NCBI GenBank assembly: GCA_965221135.1
Contig: CBDCRZ010000106.1
Location: 558,001 to 622,000, forward strand
Length of the DNA: 64,000 bases
Direction: 5' to 3'
DNA from: Sansalvadorimonas sp965221135
Lineage (GTDB): Bacteria; Pseudomonadota; Gammaproteobacteria; Pseudomonadales; Endozoicomonadaceae
Under the pieces are notes generated by a model. The model made no database searches, was not told the origin of the DNA, and saw only the letters and a program-made list of their open reading frames with translations. Below, one piece after another: positions 28,863-38,157 of this stretch. A program made the position numbers and the translations under genes. Positions within the stretch are counted from its first letter, which is position 1. Each line of letters opens with the position of its first letter.

Positions 28863-30017
28863 ATGTCTAAGAAGAATTGGCTTATGAAAAGAGTCGGTGC
28901 ACAAGGCCTGTTTTCCTATGCAGTATTTTTCCTCTGTCTTTCGGTGGCTCTGTTTGGACGGGCTGGAGAATGGTGGGCAGCGCCCGACTGGAGCCCGACA
29001 TCGAATGATGAGAAGGCTTTCGTGCAAGACTTCCCAGATGAACACCAGTTTCTGGCGGCCTGTCGGCAAGGGCGTGTTGATGTTATGGAGTATTGGCTGA
29101 GCCAGAAGGGCTTTAGGCCAAACGATGAATTTATTAGCGGTCGCACGGGAGAAAAGGTTTCAGGTCTTAGGGTGGCATCTAAGAAAGGCCATACCGATGG
29201 AGTAAAACTTCTCATTAAGGCTGGGGCTGATTTGAATCAATGCTCTGATGGTGGAGCGACACCTCTCTATATGGCCAGCCAAAATGGTCGTGCCGAGGCC
29301 GTGGAGATTCTGATTCAGGCCGGGGCTGATTTGAATCAAGCCCGTAATGATGGAGGGACGCCTCTCTATATTGCCAGCGAAGATGGTCATAACAAGGTTG
29401 TGGAGATTCTGCTTAAGGCCGGAGCTGATTTGAATCAAGGCTATCATGGAGTGACGCCTCTCTATATTTCCTCCCAAAATGGTCATAGCAATGTTGTGGA
29501 GATTCTGCTTAAGGCCGGAGCTGATTTGAATCAAGGCTATCATGGAGCGACGCCTCTCTTTATTGCCTCCCAAAATGGCCATGCCGGGGTGGTGCAGATT
29601 CTTGTTGAGGCCACCGGGGCTGATTTGAATCAAGACCCTGATGATGGAGCGACACCTCTCTTTATGGCCAGCCAAAGTGGTCATGTCGAAATAGTGGAAA
29701 TTCTTGTTAATGCCAGAGCTAATCCGACACTAAAGTGGCACTACGATCTTGTTTTTACCAAGAGTCCGCTGAAAGCAGCTGAACACGAGCTGCCCTTGTG
29801 GAGAAAAACGAACCCTGACAAATATGATCGCTACGATGAGGTAGTTAAAATTTTAAAGCCCGCAGTAAAAACCTGGAAAGAGCATAAAAAACTTCAGGCA
29901 CAATTAGCTGGTAATACAGGTTGTTTTGATGGGTTTGTCTGTGCGTTGAGAGAGGGAATAAAACAGACAGTTGCTCCACTTATGATGCGGGCTCCATTGA
30001 AAAGTAAAGGGTATTAG
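28863..30017 (+). CDS. Secreted ankyrin-repeat protein 1 (six repeats)
   Basis: 384-residue protein. The N-terminus (MSKKNWLMKRVGAQGLFSYA then VFFLCLSVALFGRA) is a signal peptide with a plausible cut after GRA. About six ankyrin repeats of consensus DGATPLFMASQNGHAEVVEI / LVKAGADLNQ follow at residues 100-290. A conserved 90-residue C-terminal tail (KWHYDLVFTKSPL to MRAPLKSKGY) ends the protein. Ankyrin arrays bind proteins, and export suggests action outside the cytoplasm, possibly on a host; the target is unknown. The upstream in-frame region back to 28647 is antisense to a phage gene and not counted. It is the leftmost of three tandem copies. Confidence 0.85.
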   Translation: MSKKNWLMKRVGAQGLFSYAVFFLCLSVALFGRAGEWWAAPDWSPTSNDEKAFVQDFPDEHQFLAACRQGRVDVMEYWLSQKGFRPNDEFISGRTGEKVSGLRVASKKGHTDGVKLLIKAGADLNQCSDGGATPLYMASQNGRAEAVEILIQAGADLNQARNDGGTPLYIASEDGHNKVVEILLKAGADLNQGYHGVTPLYISSQNGHSNVVEILLKAGADLNQGYHGATPLFIASQNGHAGVVQILVEATGADLNQDPDDGATPLFMASQSGHVEIVEILVNARANPTLKWHYDLVFTKSPLKAAEHELPLWRKTNPDKYDRYDEVVKILKPAVKTWKEHKKLQAQLAGNTGCFDGFVCALREGIKQTVAPLMMRAPLKSKGY

Positions 30018-30023
30018 TTCTTG

Positions 30024-30371
30024 TTGCCCCGGCGCCACAGTTAGCAGTCGAATAACCACAGCATAGAAGTCAGAGTCATCGGGGTTGGTCTGGGGCAGCA
30101 ACTACCGACACGTTCTTCTTCCGGAGCCTGGGTGAAGATCGCATGCCCGCATGGGAGCCTAAGGAAGGATCAGTGTTATCGGTGCTGCCCCCCATAAACC
30201 CTTACGCATAGAGACATCACCGAGCGTTCGGTCTATGCGGCTGACATCCCGGAACAGGTTATTGACCTGCCCGTCGGCCACGACATTCCCTGTGGCCCGG
30301 CCTTCGCCGTCGTCCTCGTCGGTGAGCCTTTGGGATGCGAACAACTTGATATTTTCCTTGTTGATTGCCAT
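30024..30371 (-). pseudogene. Fused fragment: phage gene B start joined to gene A end
   Basis: From ATG 30371 the strand reads the B start (MAINKENIKLFASQRLTDED to VSMRK). It degenerates with a frameshift and near 30110 joins the C-terminal end of tail gene A (LPQTNPDDSDFYAVVIRLLT). Complete genes A and B lie on opposite sides of an ankyrin gene at 51-52.5 kb, so this junction is the novel joint of a tandem duplication. Confidence 0.75.
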
Positions 30372-30392
30372 ACCGTTAGTCCTTTTTTGGGT

Positions 30393-31844
30393 ATGTCTAA
30401 GAAGAATTGGCTTATGAAAAGAGTTGGTGCACAAGGCCTGTTTTCCTATGCAGTCTTTTTCCTCTGTCTTTCGGTGATTCTGTTTGCACGGGCTGAAGAG
30501 TGGTGGGAAGCGCCCGACTGGAGGCCGACATCGAGCAATGAGAAGGCTTTCGTGCAAGGCCACCCAGGTGAACACCAGTTTCTTGCGGCTTGTCGGCAAG
30601 GGCGTGTTGATGTTATGGAGTATTGGCTGAGCCAGAAGGACTTTAGGCCAAACGATGAATTTATTAGCGGTTGCACGCAAGAAAAGGTTTCAGGTCTTAG
30701 GGTGGCATCTGATTGCGGTCATAACGATGGACTGAAACTTCTCATTAAGGCCGGGGCTGATTTGAATCAATGCTCTGATGATGGAGCGACACCTCTCTTT
30801 ATCGCCAGCCAGGAAGGTCTTGTCGAGGTGGTGGAGATTCTGGTTAAGGCTGGAGCTGATTTGAATCAAGGCCCTGATGGTGGAAGGACACCTCTCTTTA
30901 TGGCCTGCAAAAATGGCCATGCCGAGGTTGTGGCGATTCTGGTTAAGGCCGGGGCTAATTTGAATCAAGCCAGGGATGATGGAGTGACACCTCTCTTTAT
31001 GGCCAGCAAAAATGCCCATGCCGAGGTTGTTGCGATTCTGATTAAGGCCGGAGCTGATTTGAATCAAGGGTATGATGATGGAGCGACACCTCTCTTTATG
31101 GCCAGCCAAAATGGTCATGCCGAGGTAGTGGAGATTCTGGTTAAGGCCGGAGCTGATTTGAATAAAGCCAGGGATGATGCAACGACACCTCTCTTCATAG
31201 CCAGCCAGGGTGGCCATGCAGAGGTGGTGCAGATTTTGGTTGAGGCCGGAGCTGATTTGAATCAAGGGTATGATGATGGAGCGACACCTGTCTTTATGGC
31301 CAGCCAAAAAGGCCATACTGAGGTGGTGCAGATTCTGGTTGATGCTAAGGCTGAATTAAATCAAGCTTGGAAAGGTGCAACACCTCTCTTTATTGCCTCC
31401 CAAAATGGCCATACAGAGGTGGTGCAGATTCTGGTTGAGGCCGGAGTTGATTTGAATCAAGGGCGTGATGATGGAAGGGCGCCTCTCTTTATGGCCAGCG
31501 AAAATGGCCATGCCGAGGCTGTGGAGATTCTTGTTAATGCCAGAGCTAATCCAACACTAAAGTGGCACTACGATCTTGTTTTTACCAAGAGCCCGCTGAG
31601 AGCAGCTAAAGACGGGCAGCCCTGGCGGAGAAAAACGAACCCTGACAAATATGATCGCTACGATGAGGTAGTTAAAATTTTAAAGCCCGCAGTAAAAACC
31701 TGGAAAGAACAGAAAAAACTTCAGGCACAATTAGCTGGTAATACAGGTTGTTTTGATGGGTTTGTCTGTACGTTGAGAGAGGGAATAAAACAGACAGTCG
31801 CTCCACTTATGACACGGGCTCCATTGAAAAGTAAAGGGTATTAG
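30393..31844 (+). CDS. Secreted ankyrin-repeat protein 2 (nine repeats)
   Basis: 483 residues with the same signal peptide (QGLFSYAVFFLCLSVILFAR) and C-terminal tail as its neighbours but about nine ankyrin repeats, each with TPLFMASQNGHAEVVEIL-like helices and a KAGADLNQ beta-turn. The extra repeats relative to copy 1 are nearly identical in DNA sequence, pointing to recent expansion or gene conversion. ATG 30393 is preferred to the upstream in-frame start at 30330, which lies in antisense phage sequence. Function is unknown; an extracellular or periplasmic protein-binding role is inferred from architecture. Confidence 0.85.
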   Translation: MSKKNWLMKRVGAQGLFSYAVFFLCLSVILFARAEEWWEAPDWRPTSSNEKAFVQGHPGEHQFLAACRQGRVDVMEYWLSQKDFRPNDEFISGCTQEKVSGLRVASDCGHNDGLKLLIKAGADLNQCSDDGATPLFIASQEGLVEVVEILVKAGADLNQGPDGGRTPLFMACKNGHAEVVAILVKAGANLNQARDDGVTPLFMASKNAHAEVVAILIKAGADLNQGYDDGATPLFMASQNGHAEVVEILVKAGADLNKARDDATTPLFIASQGGHAEVVQILVEAGADLNQGYDDGATPVFMASQKGHTEVVQILVDAKAELNQAWKGATPLFIASQNGHTEVVQILVEAGVDLNQGRDDGRAPLFMASENGHAEAVEILVNARANPTLKWHYDLVFTKSPLRAAKDGQPWRRKTNPDKYDRYDEVVKILKPAVKTWKEQKKLQAQLAGNTGCFDGFVCTLREGIKQTVAPLMTRAPLKSKGY

Positions 31845-31849
31845 TTCTT

Positions 31850-32190
31850 ATTGCCCTGGCGCCACAGTTAGCAGTCGAATAACCACAGCATAGAAGTCAG
31901 AGTCATCGGGGTTGGTCTGGGGCAGCAACTACCGACACGTTCCTCTTCCTGAGCCTGGGTGAGATCGCATGGGAGCCTAAGGTAAGGATCAGTGTTATCG
32001 GTGCTGCCCCCCATAAACTCTTACGCATAGAGACATCACCGACTGTTCTGCTTATGTGGCTGATATCCCGGAACAGGTTATTGACCTGCCCATCGGCCAC
32101 GACATTTCCTGTGGCCTGGCCTCCGCCGTCGTCTTCGTCGGAGAGCCTTTTGGATGCGAACAACTTGATATTTTCCTTGTTGATTGCCAT
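31850..32190 (-). pseudogene. Second B-A fusion fragment
   Basis: Same structure as the fragment at 30024-30371: the B start from ATG 32190 (MAINKENIKLFASKRLSDED) runs into the gene A end (TNPDDSDFYAVVIRLLTVAP) near 31930. Its repetition with the ankyrin gene defines a tandem unit of about 1.8 kb. Confidence 0.75.
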
Positions 32191-32209
32191 ACCGTTAGTC
32201 ATTTTGGGT

Positions 32210-33763
32210 ATGTCTAAGATGAATTGGCTTATGAAAAGAGTCGGTGCACAAGGCCTGTTTTCCTATGCAGTATTGTTCCTCTGCCTTTCGGTGGTTCTGT
32301 TTGCACGGGCTGGAGAATGGTGGGAAGCGCCCAACTGGAGGCCGACATCGAATGATGAGAAGGCTTTCGTGCAAGACTACCCATATGAACACCAGTTTCT
32401 GGCGGCCTGTCGGCAAGGGCGTGTTGATGTTATGGAGTATTGGCTGAGCCAGAAGGACTTTAGGCCAAACGATGAATTTATTAGAGGTTGCAGGGAAGAC
32501 TGGGTTTCAGGTCTTTGGATGGTATCTCAGAAAGGCTATACCGATGGAGTAAAACTTCTCATTAAGGCCGGGGCTGATTTGAATCAATGCTATGATGGTG
32601 GAGCGACACCTCTCTATATGGCCAGCCAAAATGATCGTGCCGAGGCAGTGGAGATTCTGATTCAGGCCGGGGCTGATTTGAATCAAGGCACTGATGATGG
32701 AGCGACACCTCTCTTTATTGCCACCCAAGAAGGCCTTGTCGAGGTGGTGGAGATTCTGGTTAAGGCCGGGGCTGATTTGAATCAATGCTTTGATGGTGGG
32801 GCGACACCTCTCTATGTGGCCAGCCAAAATGGTCATAACAAGGTTGTGGAGATTCTGTTTAAGGCCGGAGCTGATTTGAATCAAGGCTTAGATAATGGAG
32901 CGACACCTCTCTTTATGGCCAGCCAAAATGGTCTGAAAGAGGTGGTGGATATTTTGGTTAAGGCTGGAGCTGATTTGAATCAATGTCATGATGATGGAGC
33001 GACGCCTCTCTTTATGGCCAGCCAAAATGGCCTGAAAGAGGTGGTGGATATTTTTGTTAAGGCCGGAGCTGATTTGAACCAAGCCAGGGATGATGGAGCG
33101 ATACCTCTTTTTATAGCCAGCCAAATTGGCCATACCGATGTGGTGGATATTCTTGTTAATGCGAGGGCTGATTTGAATCAAGGCCATGATGATGGAGCGA
33201 CGCCTCTCTTTATAGCCAGCGAAAAAGGTCATGCTGAGGTTGTGGATATTCTGGTTAAGGCTGGGGCTAATTTGAACCAAGCCAGGGATGATGGAGTGAC
33301 ACCTCTCTTGACGGCCAGCGAAAATGGTCATGCCGGGGTTGTGGCGATTCTGGTTAAGGCTGGGGCTAATTTGAATCAAGCCAGGGATGATGGAGTGACA
33401 CCTCTCTTGATTGCCAGCGAAAATGGTCATGCCGGGGTTGTGGCGATTCTTGTTAATGCCAGAGCTAATCCAACACTAAAGTGGCACCACAATCTTGTTT
33501 TTACCAAGAGTCCGCTGAGAGCAGCTAAAGACGGGCAGCCCTGGCGGAGAAAAACGAATCCTGACAAATATGATCGCTACGATGAGGTAGTTGAAATTTT
33601 AAAGCCCGCAGTAAAAACCTGGAAAGAACAGAAAAAAATCCAGGCACAAATAGATGGTAATATGGGTTGTTTTGATAGGTTTGTAGATGCGTTGAAACAT
33701 GAAATAAAACACACAGTAGCTCCATTCATGACGCGGCCTCCATTGAAAAGTAAAGGGTATTAG
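32210..33763 (+). CDS. Secreted ankyrin-repeat protein 3 (ten repeats)
   Basis: 517 residues: signal peptide (SKMNWLMKRVGAQGLFSYAV), about ten ankyrin repeats and the shared tail, here slightly diverged (IDGNMGCFDRFVDALKHEIK). Neighbouring repeats ending KAGANLNQARDDGVTPLL are almost duplicate copies. ATG 32210 was chosen as for the other two. It is the rightmost tandem copy and adjoins an intact phage gene A in convergent orientation, as the single ankyrin gene at 51574 does. Confidence 0.85.
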   Translation: MSKMNWLMKRVGAQGLFSYAVLFLCLSVVLFARAGEWWEAPNWRPTSNDEKAFVQDYPYEHQFLAACRQGRVDVMEYWLSQKDFRPNDEFIRGCREDWVSGLWMVSQKGYTDGVKLLIKAGADLNQCYDGGATPLYMASQNDRAEAVEILIQAGADLNQGTDDGATPLFIATQEGLVEVVEILVKAGADLNQCFDGGATPLYVASQNGHNKVVEILFKAGADLNQGLDNGATPLFMASQNGLKEVVDILVKAGADLNQCHDDGATPLFMASQNGLKEVVDIFVKAGADLNQARDDGAIPLFIASQIGHTDVVDILVNARADLNQGHDDGATPLFIASEKGHAEVVDILVKAGANLNQARDDGVTPLLTASENGHAGVVAILVKAGANLNQARDDGVTPLLIASENGHAGVVAILVNARANPTLKWHHNLVFTKSPLRAAKDGQPWRRKTNPDKYDRYDEVVEILKPAVKTWKEQKKIQAQIDGNMGCFDRFVDALKHEIKHTVAPFMTRPPLKSKGY

Positions 33764-33766
33764 CTC

Positions 33767-34156
33767 TTATAGCCCTGGTGCCACCGTCAGTAGTCGAATA
33801 ACCACAGCATAGAAGTCAGAGTCATCGGGGTTGGTCAGGGGCAGCACTTGCCGGGCTTCAATAGGTGAATCTTCAGACCGGTCAAAAATAACTGTGAATG
33901 CACGTCCGCAAGGAAGTGTGAGAAACATTTTCTTTTTCGGTATTTCCGACCAAGAAAAAAGCGTGTTCAGTTTGGCCAGCGTTAACCAGCTGTTCTCCCC
34001 ATCCCCCAGCACAATGCTGCGCCCGTAAGTCATCAGACTTTCAGACACAATAAGGGAGCTGGTCAGGCTCCTATCGGTACTCTGGGCAACCGGTGTCCAG
34101 TCAAACTCATTCACCCACAAAAGGTTGTCCGGCAGTGTCATGGTATCCAGTTGCAT
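33767..34156 (-). CDS. Phage tail-cluster protein A
   Basis: 129 residues from ATG 34156 (MQLDTMTLPDNLLWVNEFDW to RLLTVAPGL). A second copy at 52124-52513 is about 90% alike, including SLIVSESLMTYGRSIVLGDG. In both places it directly follows the end of a tape-measure gene, so it is probably a small tail protein of a siphophage-like or transposable phage. I do not recognise a named family. It is intact but part of a decayed prophage. Confidence 0.65.
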   Translation of the reverse strand: MQLDTMTLPDNLLWVNEFDWTPVAQSTDRSLTSSLIVSESLMTYGRSIVLGDGENSWLTLAKLNTLFSWSEIPKKKMFLTLPCGRAFTVIFDRSEDSPIEARQVLPLTNPDDSDFYAVVIRLLTVAPGL

Positions 34157-34584
34157 CAGATGGCCCTCGCGCCGGATTCTTTGAGTGCTCGCAGAAGTTT
34201 CACCTCATCCCCTTGGCGCACACTCACGTTCACATTGCCGCCGGGATACTCAAGACGAATCACTTTACTGGGTGATTCATTCCTCTGGCCTGCGCCATTT
34301 CTCGGGGAAGGAGCGCGATCAAAACTCTTACGACGACGCGTTTCGCGCTCTTCATTCTCGCGCTCTTCATTCTCGCGCTTGTCACGGGTCTTATTAAAAA
34401 CGCGCTGGTTCAGAGTGAGCGCCTGCTACAGGTTGGCCGCAGAATGGCCGTCGCCTTTGCTCTGGGCTTGTTTCAGCTTCTCTTCGAGATCACGATTCCG
34501 GGCTTCAAACCGTCGCCGTTCGATGGCTTCCGTGTTGCCGTCCAGCCGGGCGAGTTCATCTTACAAACCTTCCTGGCTTCCGAT
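34157..34584 (-). pseudogene. Tape-measure protein C-terminal fragment
   Basis: The minus strand reads, with breaks, a charged coiled coil (LARLDGNTEAIERRRFEARN, RENEERENEERETRRRKSF) and then VNVSVRQGDEVKLLRALKES just before gene A. The end of the other tape-measure remnant, GVRQGDDVKLL at 52549, is in the same place. Upstream it is fused to the protease/scaffold remnant, so the intervening head and tail genes were deleted. Confidence 0.55.
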
Positions 34585-35670
34585 TCCTGAAAGGCCAGTG
34601 CCTTACCTGCCTGCTCCTGGCTGTTGCTTTCCTCATCGCCAGCCTCATCGCCGCCCTGATCTCCGGACACTTCCTGAAATTCGACAATCTTGGGAAGGGT
34701 GTTCAGATAGCTCTGCATAAAGGCACGCTGGCTTTGCTTTTTCTTCCCATAGCCTGCACCGCCTTCTTCAAAAGCCAGCTCCACAACACCCTTTGCTTCA
34801 TCCAGAGCCGACTGTTATGCAGGCAGCACCTTGCCACTCTTAACCAATTTATCCAGATCGGCTGAGATAGCCTTAATGGATAGCGCCTTATCTGTGGCCT
34901 TAATCTGTGTTTCACGCTCTGCGAACGCAGTCTCCTGGGCTTCATTGGCAGCTTTCTGGGCTTTCAATTTGGCTTTCTCGGCCTTCAGTTTTTCTTCGGT
35001 CATTCCGTTGTCCCCGGAGGATGGGCTGTTGTTTGGCTTTGGATTCTCTTCAAATGAAGGAATCTCTGCATTATGTTCTGGCGTATCGCGGGAGAGTTGT
35101 TCGAGGTCTTCCAGTGCCCAGGAGGAGATGACCTCGTCGGCCTCTTCTCTTGAAAACTTATCGATCAGGAATTTCCTGAATTTACGGAAGACGGACAGCG
35201 TGACTCGTGAGGCCGAGGTCAGCTCATCGACGCTGGCTGAAAACTCAATCACACCCTCTTCGTTTTCATTGAAGGCGATGTCTTTTAAGCCTTTGATCGC
35301 CGGTGGTTGTGCGCCAAGAAAACCAACATGGCGCAAATAGAAGACACCGGTGGGAACTGGGTTGTTGGGGCTGTCTGGCTGATAGAAACTCGCGGACACC
35401 TTCTTGTACCGCCCGGCCTCCATCTGCTCCTCAAAAGTCGGATCAAATCTGGGCAGGCTCTGGCACCAGCCCATCCTCTGAAAAAGTCAGGCCCGATACC
35501 CAGCCCCATGCCGGGCCATTGCTTTTTGGATGACCGATGACGATGGGGGCTTCATGGGGCTTGGGGTCGTAAGCCGCTGCTGTGGCTTTGAGGGTCGATT
35601 CAGTGAACTCGGCGTTTTGTCCTGCACTGTCGGTGTGCTTGCCGCTTTTGAAAACGTGGATGCCTTTCAT
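34585..35670 (-). pseudogene. Mu-like prophage I protein (protease/scaffold), frameshifted
   Basis: From ATG 35670 the product starts MKGIHVFKSGKHTDSAGQNA, followed by APIVIGHPKSNGPAWGWVSG, as in Mu gpI-type head maturation proteases. At about 35460 the frame shifts and continues FDPTFEEQMEAGRYKKVSAS, HVGFLGAQPPAIKGLKD and a coiled-coil scaffold region (EEKLKAEKAKLKAQKAANEA), to a stop at 34815. A last piece follows in another frame (VELAFEEGG-like, QSQRAFMQSYLNTLPKIVEF). The catalytic domain is present but split, so it is inactive as it stands. Confidence 0.78.
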
Positions 35671-35680
35671 GGGCCGTTCC

Positions 35681-35736
35681 TTAATCAACTCTTTAATCAA
35701 CTCTTTAATCAACTCTTTAATCAACTCTTTAATCAA
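35681..35736. repeat. 12-bp tandem repeat upstream of the I-protein start
   Basis: AATCAACTCTTT is repeated four times plus a partial copy, immediately before the protease start on the minus strand. Read in that frame it would encode repeated KELI. The unit also resembles a ribosome-binding sequence on the minus strand (AAAGAG). It may be a slipped-strand expansion. Confidence 0.85.
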
Positions 35737-35965
35737 CACTGATGAGTAAAGGCGCGGCATTAAATAAATTTCAGACGTGAAAGTTCCGCGCTGAACACAG
35801 AAACGATAGATGAGTAAAAGAAAGGAACCTCTCGGCTCCTGCTATTAAGGCGGGGGATGACTATACGCTTGGTGTAGAAGGTAAGGGCGGGCGAGTACTG
35901 GTCGTCGTTTACATTCGTGTTAGTCTGAATAGCCAATAATAAAAACTACGATCAGGATGATTGTT
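35737..35965. other. Spacer without recognised gene
   Basis: No coding or structural signal is visible between the phage remnant and the next hypothetical gene. Confidence 0.4.
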
Positions 35966-36418
35966 ATGAACGAGCATATTCTTGAGCTTTTCGCGGTACT
36001 CTTTACCCGCTACCAGAGCAAGGATCAGCTAACAGAATAGGAAAAAGTACTCGCCGGGGATATGCTCAAGCGTATTACTCGCTGGCAGCTCATAATCAAA
36101 GAGAATATTACGCCTGAAGTTGACGCACTCACGAGGAATTATTATGGAGATACTATGTCACCTGACCGGTTCCATGAAACTGGGGCGACAGAGACAATTT
36201 TCTTTATGCTGGCGGCGATGGCTTATACGAACAATAAAACCGGGATGGAATATGCTTCTATTAATGTTGCTCAAAAGATGGTGGAACGCTACCTCCCGTA
36301 TGAGGTCTTCTTCAAGATTTCTGAAGGTATGGAAACTATGATAAAGCAGGGTGCCGATGAGATGGGGGTAGACCCACTGGAACTGTGTGCAGATCCTGGT
36401 GTCAAGTGGGAGAGCTGA
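35966..36418 (+). pseudogene. Hypothetical protein with an early in-frame TAG
   Basis: ATG 35966 opens a 150-codon frame (MNEHILELFAVLFTRYQSKD) broken by TAG at 36038. The rest from 36062 (MLKRITRWQLIIKENITPEV to DPLELCADPGVKWES) stays in the same frame. No family is recognised. It is soluble and acidic, with no signal peptide. Internal reinitiation at ATG 36062 could yield a 118-residue product. A hairpin terminator follows, which argues that this was a real gene. Confidence 0.5.
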
Positions 36419-36459
36419 AGCTGGAATTGGAATACCAAAAAACGCATTGATTGAATAGC

Positions 36460-36491
36460 AAAAAAGGAGCTGGCGAACCGGCTCCTTTTTT
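36460..36491 (+). terminator. Rho-independent terminator
   Basis: AAAAAAGGAGC and GCTCCTTTTTT arms with a 10-base loop, 42 bases after the hypothetical gene. Confidence 0.85.
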
Positions 36492-36627
36492 GGGTAGGGC
36501 AGAGGGATCAGGAAAGCATCAGGCCGTTAAATGGGCCCTTTTTCCTTTCCCCTTTCCTCTTTCCTCTTTCCTCAGGAAATTTCTCCATTTTTGCCTGTCT
36601 GTATTTTATAAACTACAGCCAGGCAAT

Positions 36628-36935
36628 GATAAGCTGACCCAGACATCCACTTACCGTAAATGGGAAGAGGAGCTGAAAGACCAACGGGCAAAAGCAGCTA
36701 TTGCTGCCCGTATTTTTCGGCTCTCACAAGGGCTGCCGGGGTATGTGTGCAGCCTGTGGGGCAGGGTGTGAGTGAATTACGTATCCATTATGGCCCTGGA
36801 TACAGGGTTTACTTGAGACAGCGTGGAGAGGAAATCATCATCTTGCTTTGCGGTGGAAATAAAAACTCCCAAAAGCGGGATATAGAGATGGCCAGGAAGC
36901 TGGCGGTCAGGCTGGCTCAGGATAAAGGAGAATGA
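36628..36935 (+). pseudogene. RelE/HigB-type addiction-module toxin, frameshifted
   Basis: The first frame reads LTQTSTYRKWEEELKDQRAK to LSQGLPGYV. After a TG duplication near 36747 the protein resumes QPVGQGVSELRIHYGPGYRV and ends LAVRLAQDKGE at 36935. This is the Gp49-like killer-protein layout (ribosome-dependent mRNA nuclease). The N-terminal start codon is not evident. The antitoxin gene follows 4 bases later, the toxin-first order of HigBA-like modules. The frameshift should abolish activity. Confidence 0.72.
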
Positions 36936-36938
36936 ACC

Positions 36939-37228
36939 ATGAAAGAGCAATTGCATGATTATGATCCGGCAGATGCTCTCGACAGTCCCGAAGCCATACA
37001 AGTGTTTATGGCAGATGCCTTTGAAACGGGGAATGTTGCCTTTATTGCACAGGCTCTGGGCGTGGTCGCCCGTGCAAAGGGTATGAGCGAGATAGCACGA
37101 GAAACCGGTCTGTCCCGAGAGCAGCTTTATCGATCATTCAGTGAGCAGGGTATCCAACACTGAAAACAATTCTTTCTGTGATGGATGCGTTGGGACTGGA
37201 TATCACGACAAGGCTAAAAAGAGCCTGA
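36939..37228 (+). pseudogene. Addiction-module antidote (HTH), frameshifted
   Basis: From ATG 36939: LDSPEAIQVFMADAFETGNV, VVARAKGMSEIARETGLSRE with a helix-turn-helix. Deletion of one base near 37151 (expected SEQGNPTLKTILSVMDALGL) moves the last 25 codons into another frame, ending at 37228. A truncated 74-residue product with most of the helix-turn-helix could still be made. It pairs with the toxin remnant just upstream. Confidence 0.72.
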
Positions 37229-37247
37229 ACCCTTTCCCGGGTCTTTT

Positions 37248-37277
37248 GTTGAAAAGTGTTGAAAAGTGTTGAAAAGG
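37248..37277. repeat. Three tandem copies of a 10-bp unit
   Basis: GTTGAAAAGT is repeated, the last copy ending GG. It lies downstream of the antitoxin remnant. Confidence 0.8.
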
Positions 37278-37373
37278 GCGCGGAGTCAATTAAGTCTTAG
37301 AAGCTTTGCAAAACCGTATGACACATTATAAACCTTGGGCTCACCATGATTCATGGCATGCCTAAGACTACAT

Positions 37374-37898
37374 TTAATCCCACTGCACTTTCTCAATATA
37401 TTGTCGGACTATTACTTTTGAAATATCTGATAAAATATTAATAACATCTTCTTCTGTAAAGTACTTAAAAATCTTAGTCAATTCTGCTTTATGATTATCA
37501 ATTAAAACTTTTAGAATCAGGTCGTACAAATCATCCCCTATTTGATTTAGCACAAGATAATTGTGACTAGCCTGAGCTCTGGTCCTCTCAGGGATAGTGT
37601 TCTGGTCATATAAATTATCAATAATGATTTTTGACCATTTGTATGTGGCATTCTTAATCAACTTGTTAGTGAAACACTTTTTGGTATCATCAATATTTAT
37701 ATATGTCGTCGCTTTACCATATTCATCTAGTTGCGTGATTTTATTTAAACTACAGGAAGCCTTCAGCTTTGGGAGTTCTCCAAGCTGAAAATAATATTCG
37801 GTATCAACGGAACTGCTAACAGGTGCCGCATAACCATAAGTATTAAACACAACAACAAAGCATGCAGTAAGAAATACACACAACTTATTGATTTTCAT
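37374..37898 (-). CDS. Secreted hypothetical protein
   Basis: 174 residues from ATG 37898. MKINKLCVFLTACFVVVFNT then YGYAAP is a clear signal peptide, with cleavage likely after AAA or YAA. The mature protein is AT-coded, mostly helical and contains two cysteines (KASCSL and KKCFTNK) that could form a disulfide. The C-terminal half is rich in Ile, Leu and Lys. No family is recognised. Flanking intergenic DNA holds no operon partner. Intactness in a decayed island suggests it may be expressed. Confidence 0.65.
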   Translation of the reverse strand: MKINKLCVFLTACFVVVFNTYGYAAPVSSSVDTEYYFQLGELPKLKASCSLNKITQLDEYGKATTYINIDDTKKCFTNKLIKNATYKWSKIIIDNLYDQNTIPERTRAQASHNYLVLNQIGDDLYDLILKVLIDNHKAELTKIFKYFTEEDVINILSDISKVIVRQYIEKVQWD

Positions 37899-38157
37899 TT
37901 ATCACCCAATCCGCTAGTTTACTATGCACTCTATTGATATACATGCCATATGATTTGTTCCCCTCTTGTTCCCACCATCAAGCAATTGAAAGTAATGCAA
38001 ACATAAAGGTTAGAATGCGTAACAAAATAAGAAAAAAGGGGGCGGAGTCTGAGCCATCCTCACGAAATTTGTCAAAAAGCAGAAAAGACATCCATGGAAT
38101 AAGGTGAGTTGGCCTTCAGCAATGTTAACCGCATCACCTTACCCCATGAACGCACAT
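37899..38157. other. Spacer with one dispersed GCGGAGTC motif
   Basis: No gene is seen. GGGGGCGGAGTC at 38038 is one of the dispersed GGNCGGAGTC motifs found in this window. Confidence 0.4.

Noticed and set aside
35681..35736. CRISPR array
   Set aside because: The repeat is a 12-bp tandem without spacers and no cas genes are present; no CRISPR array was seen elsewhere.
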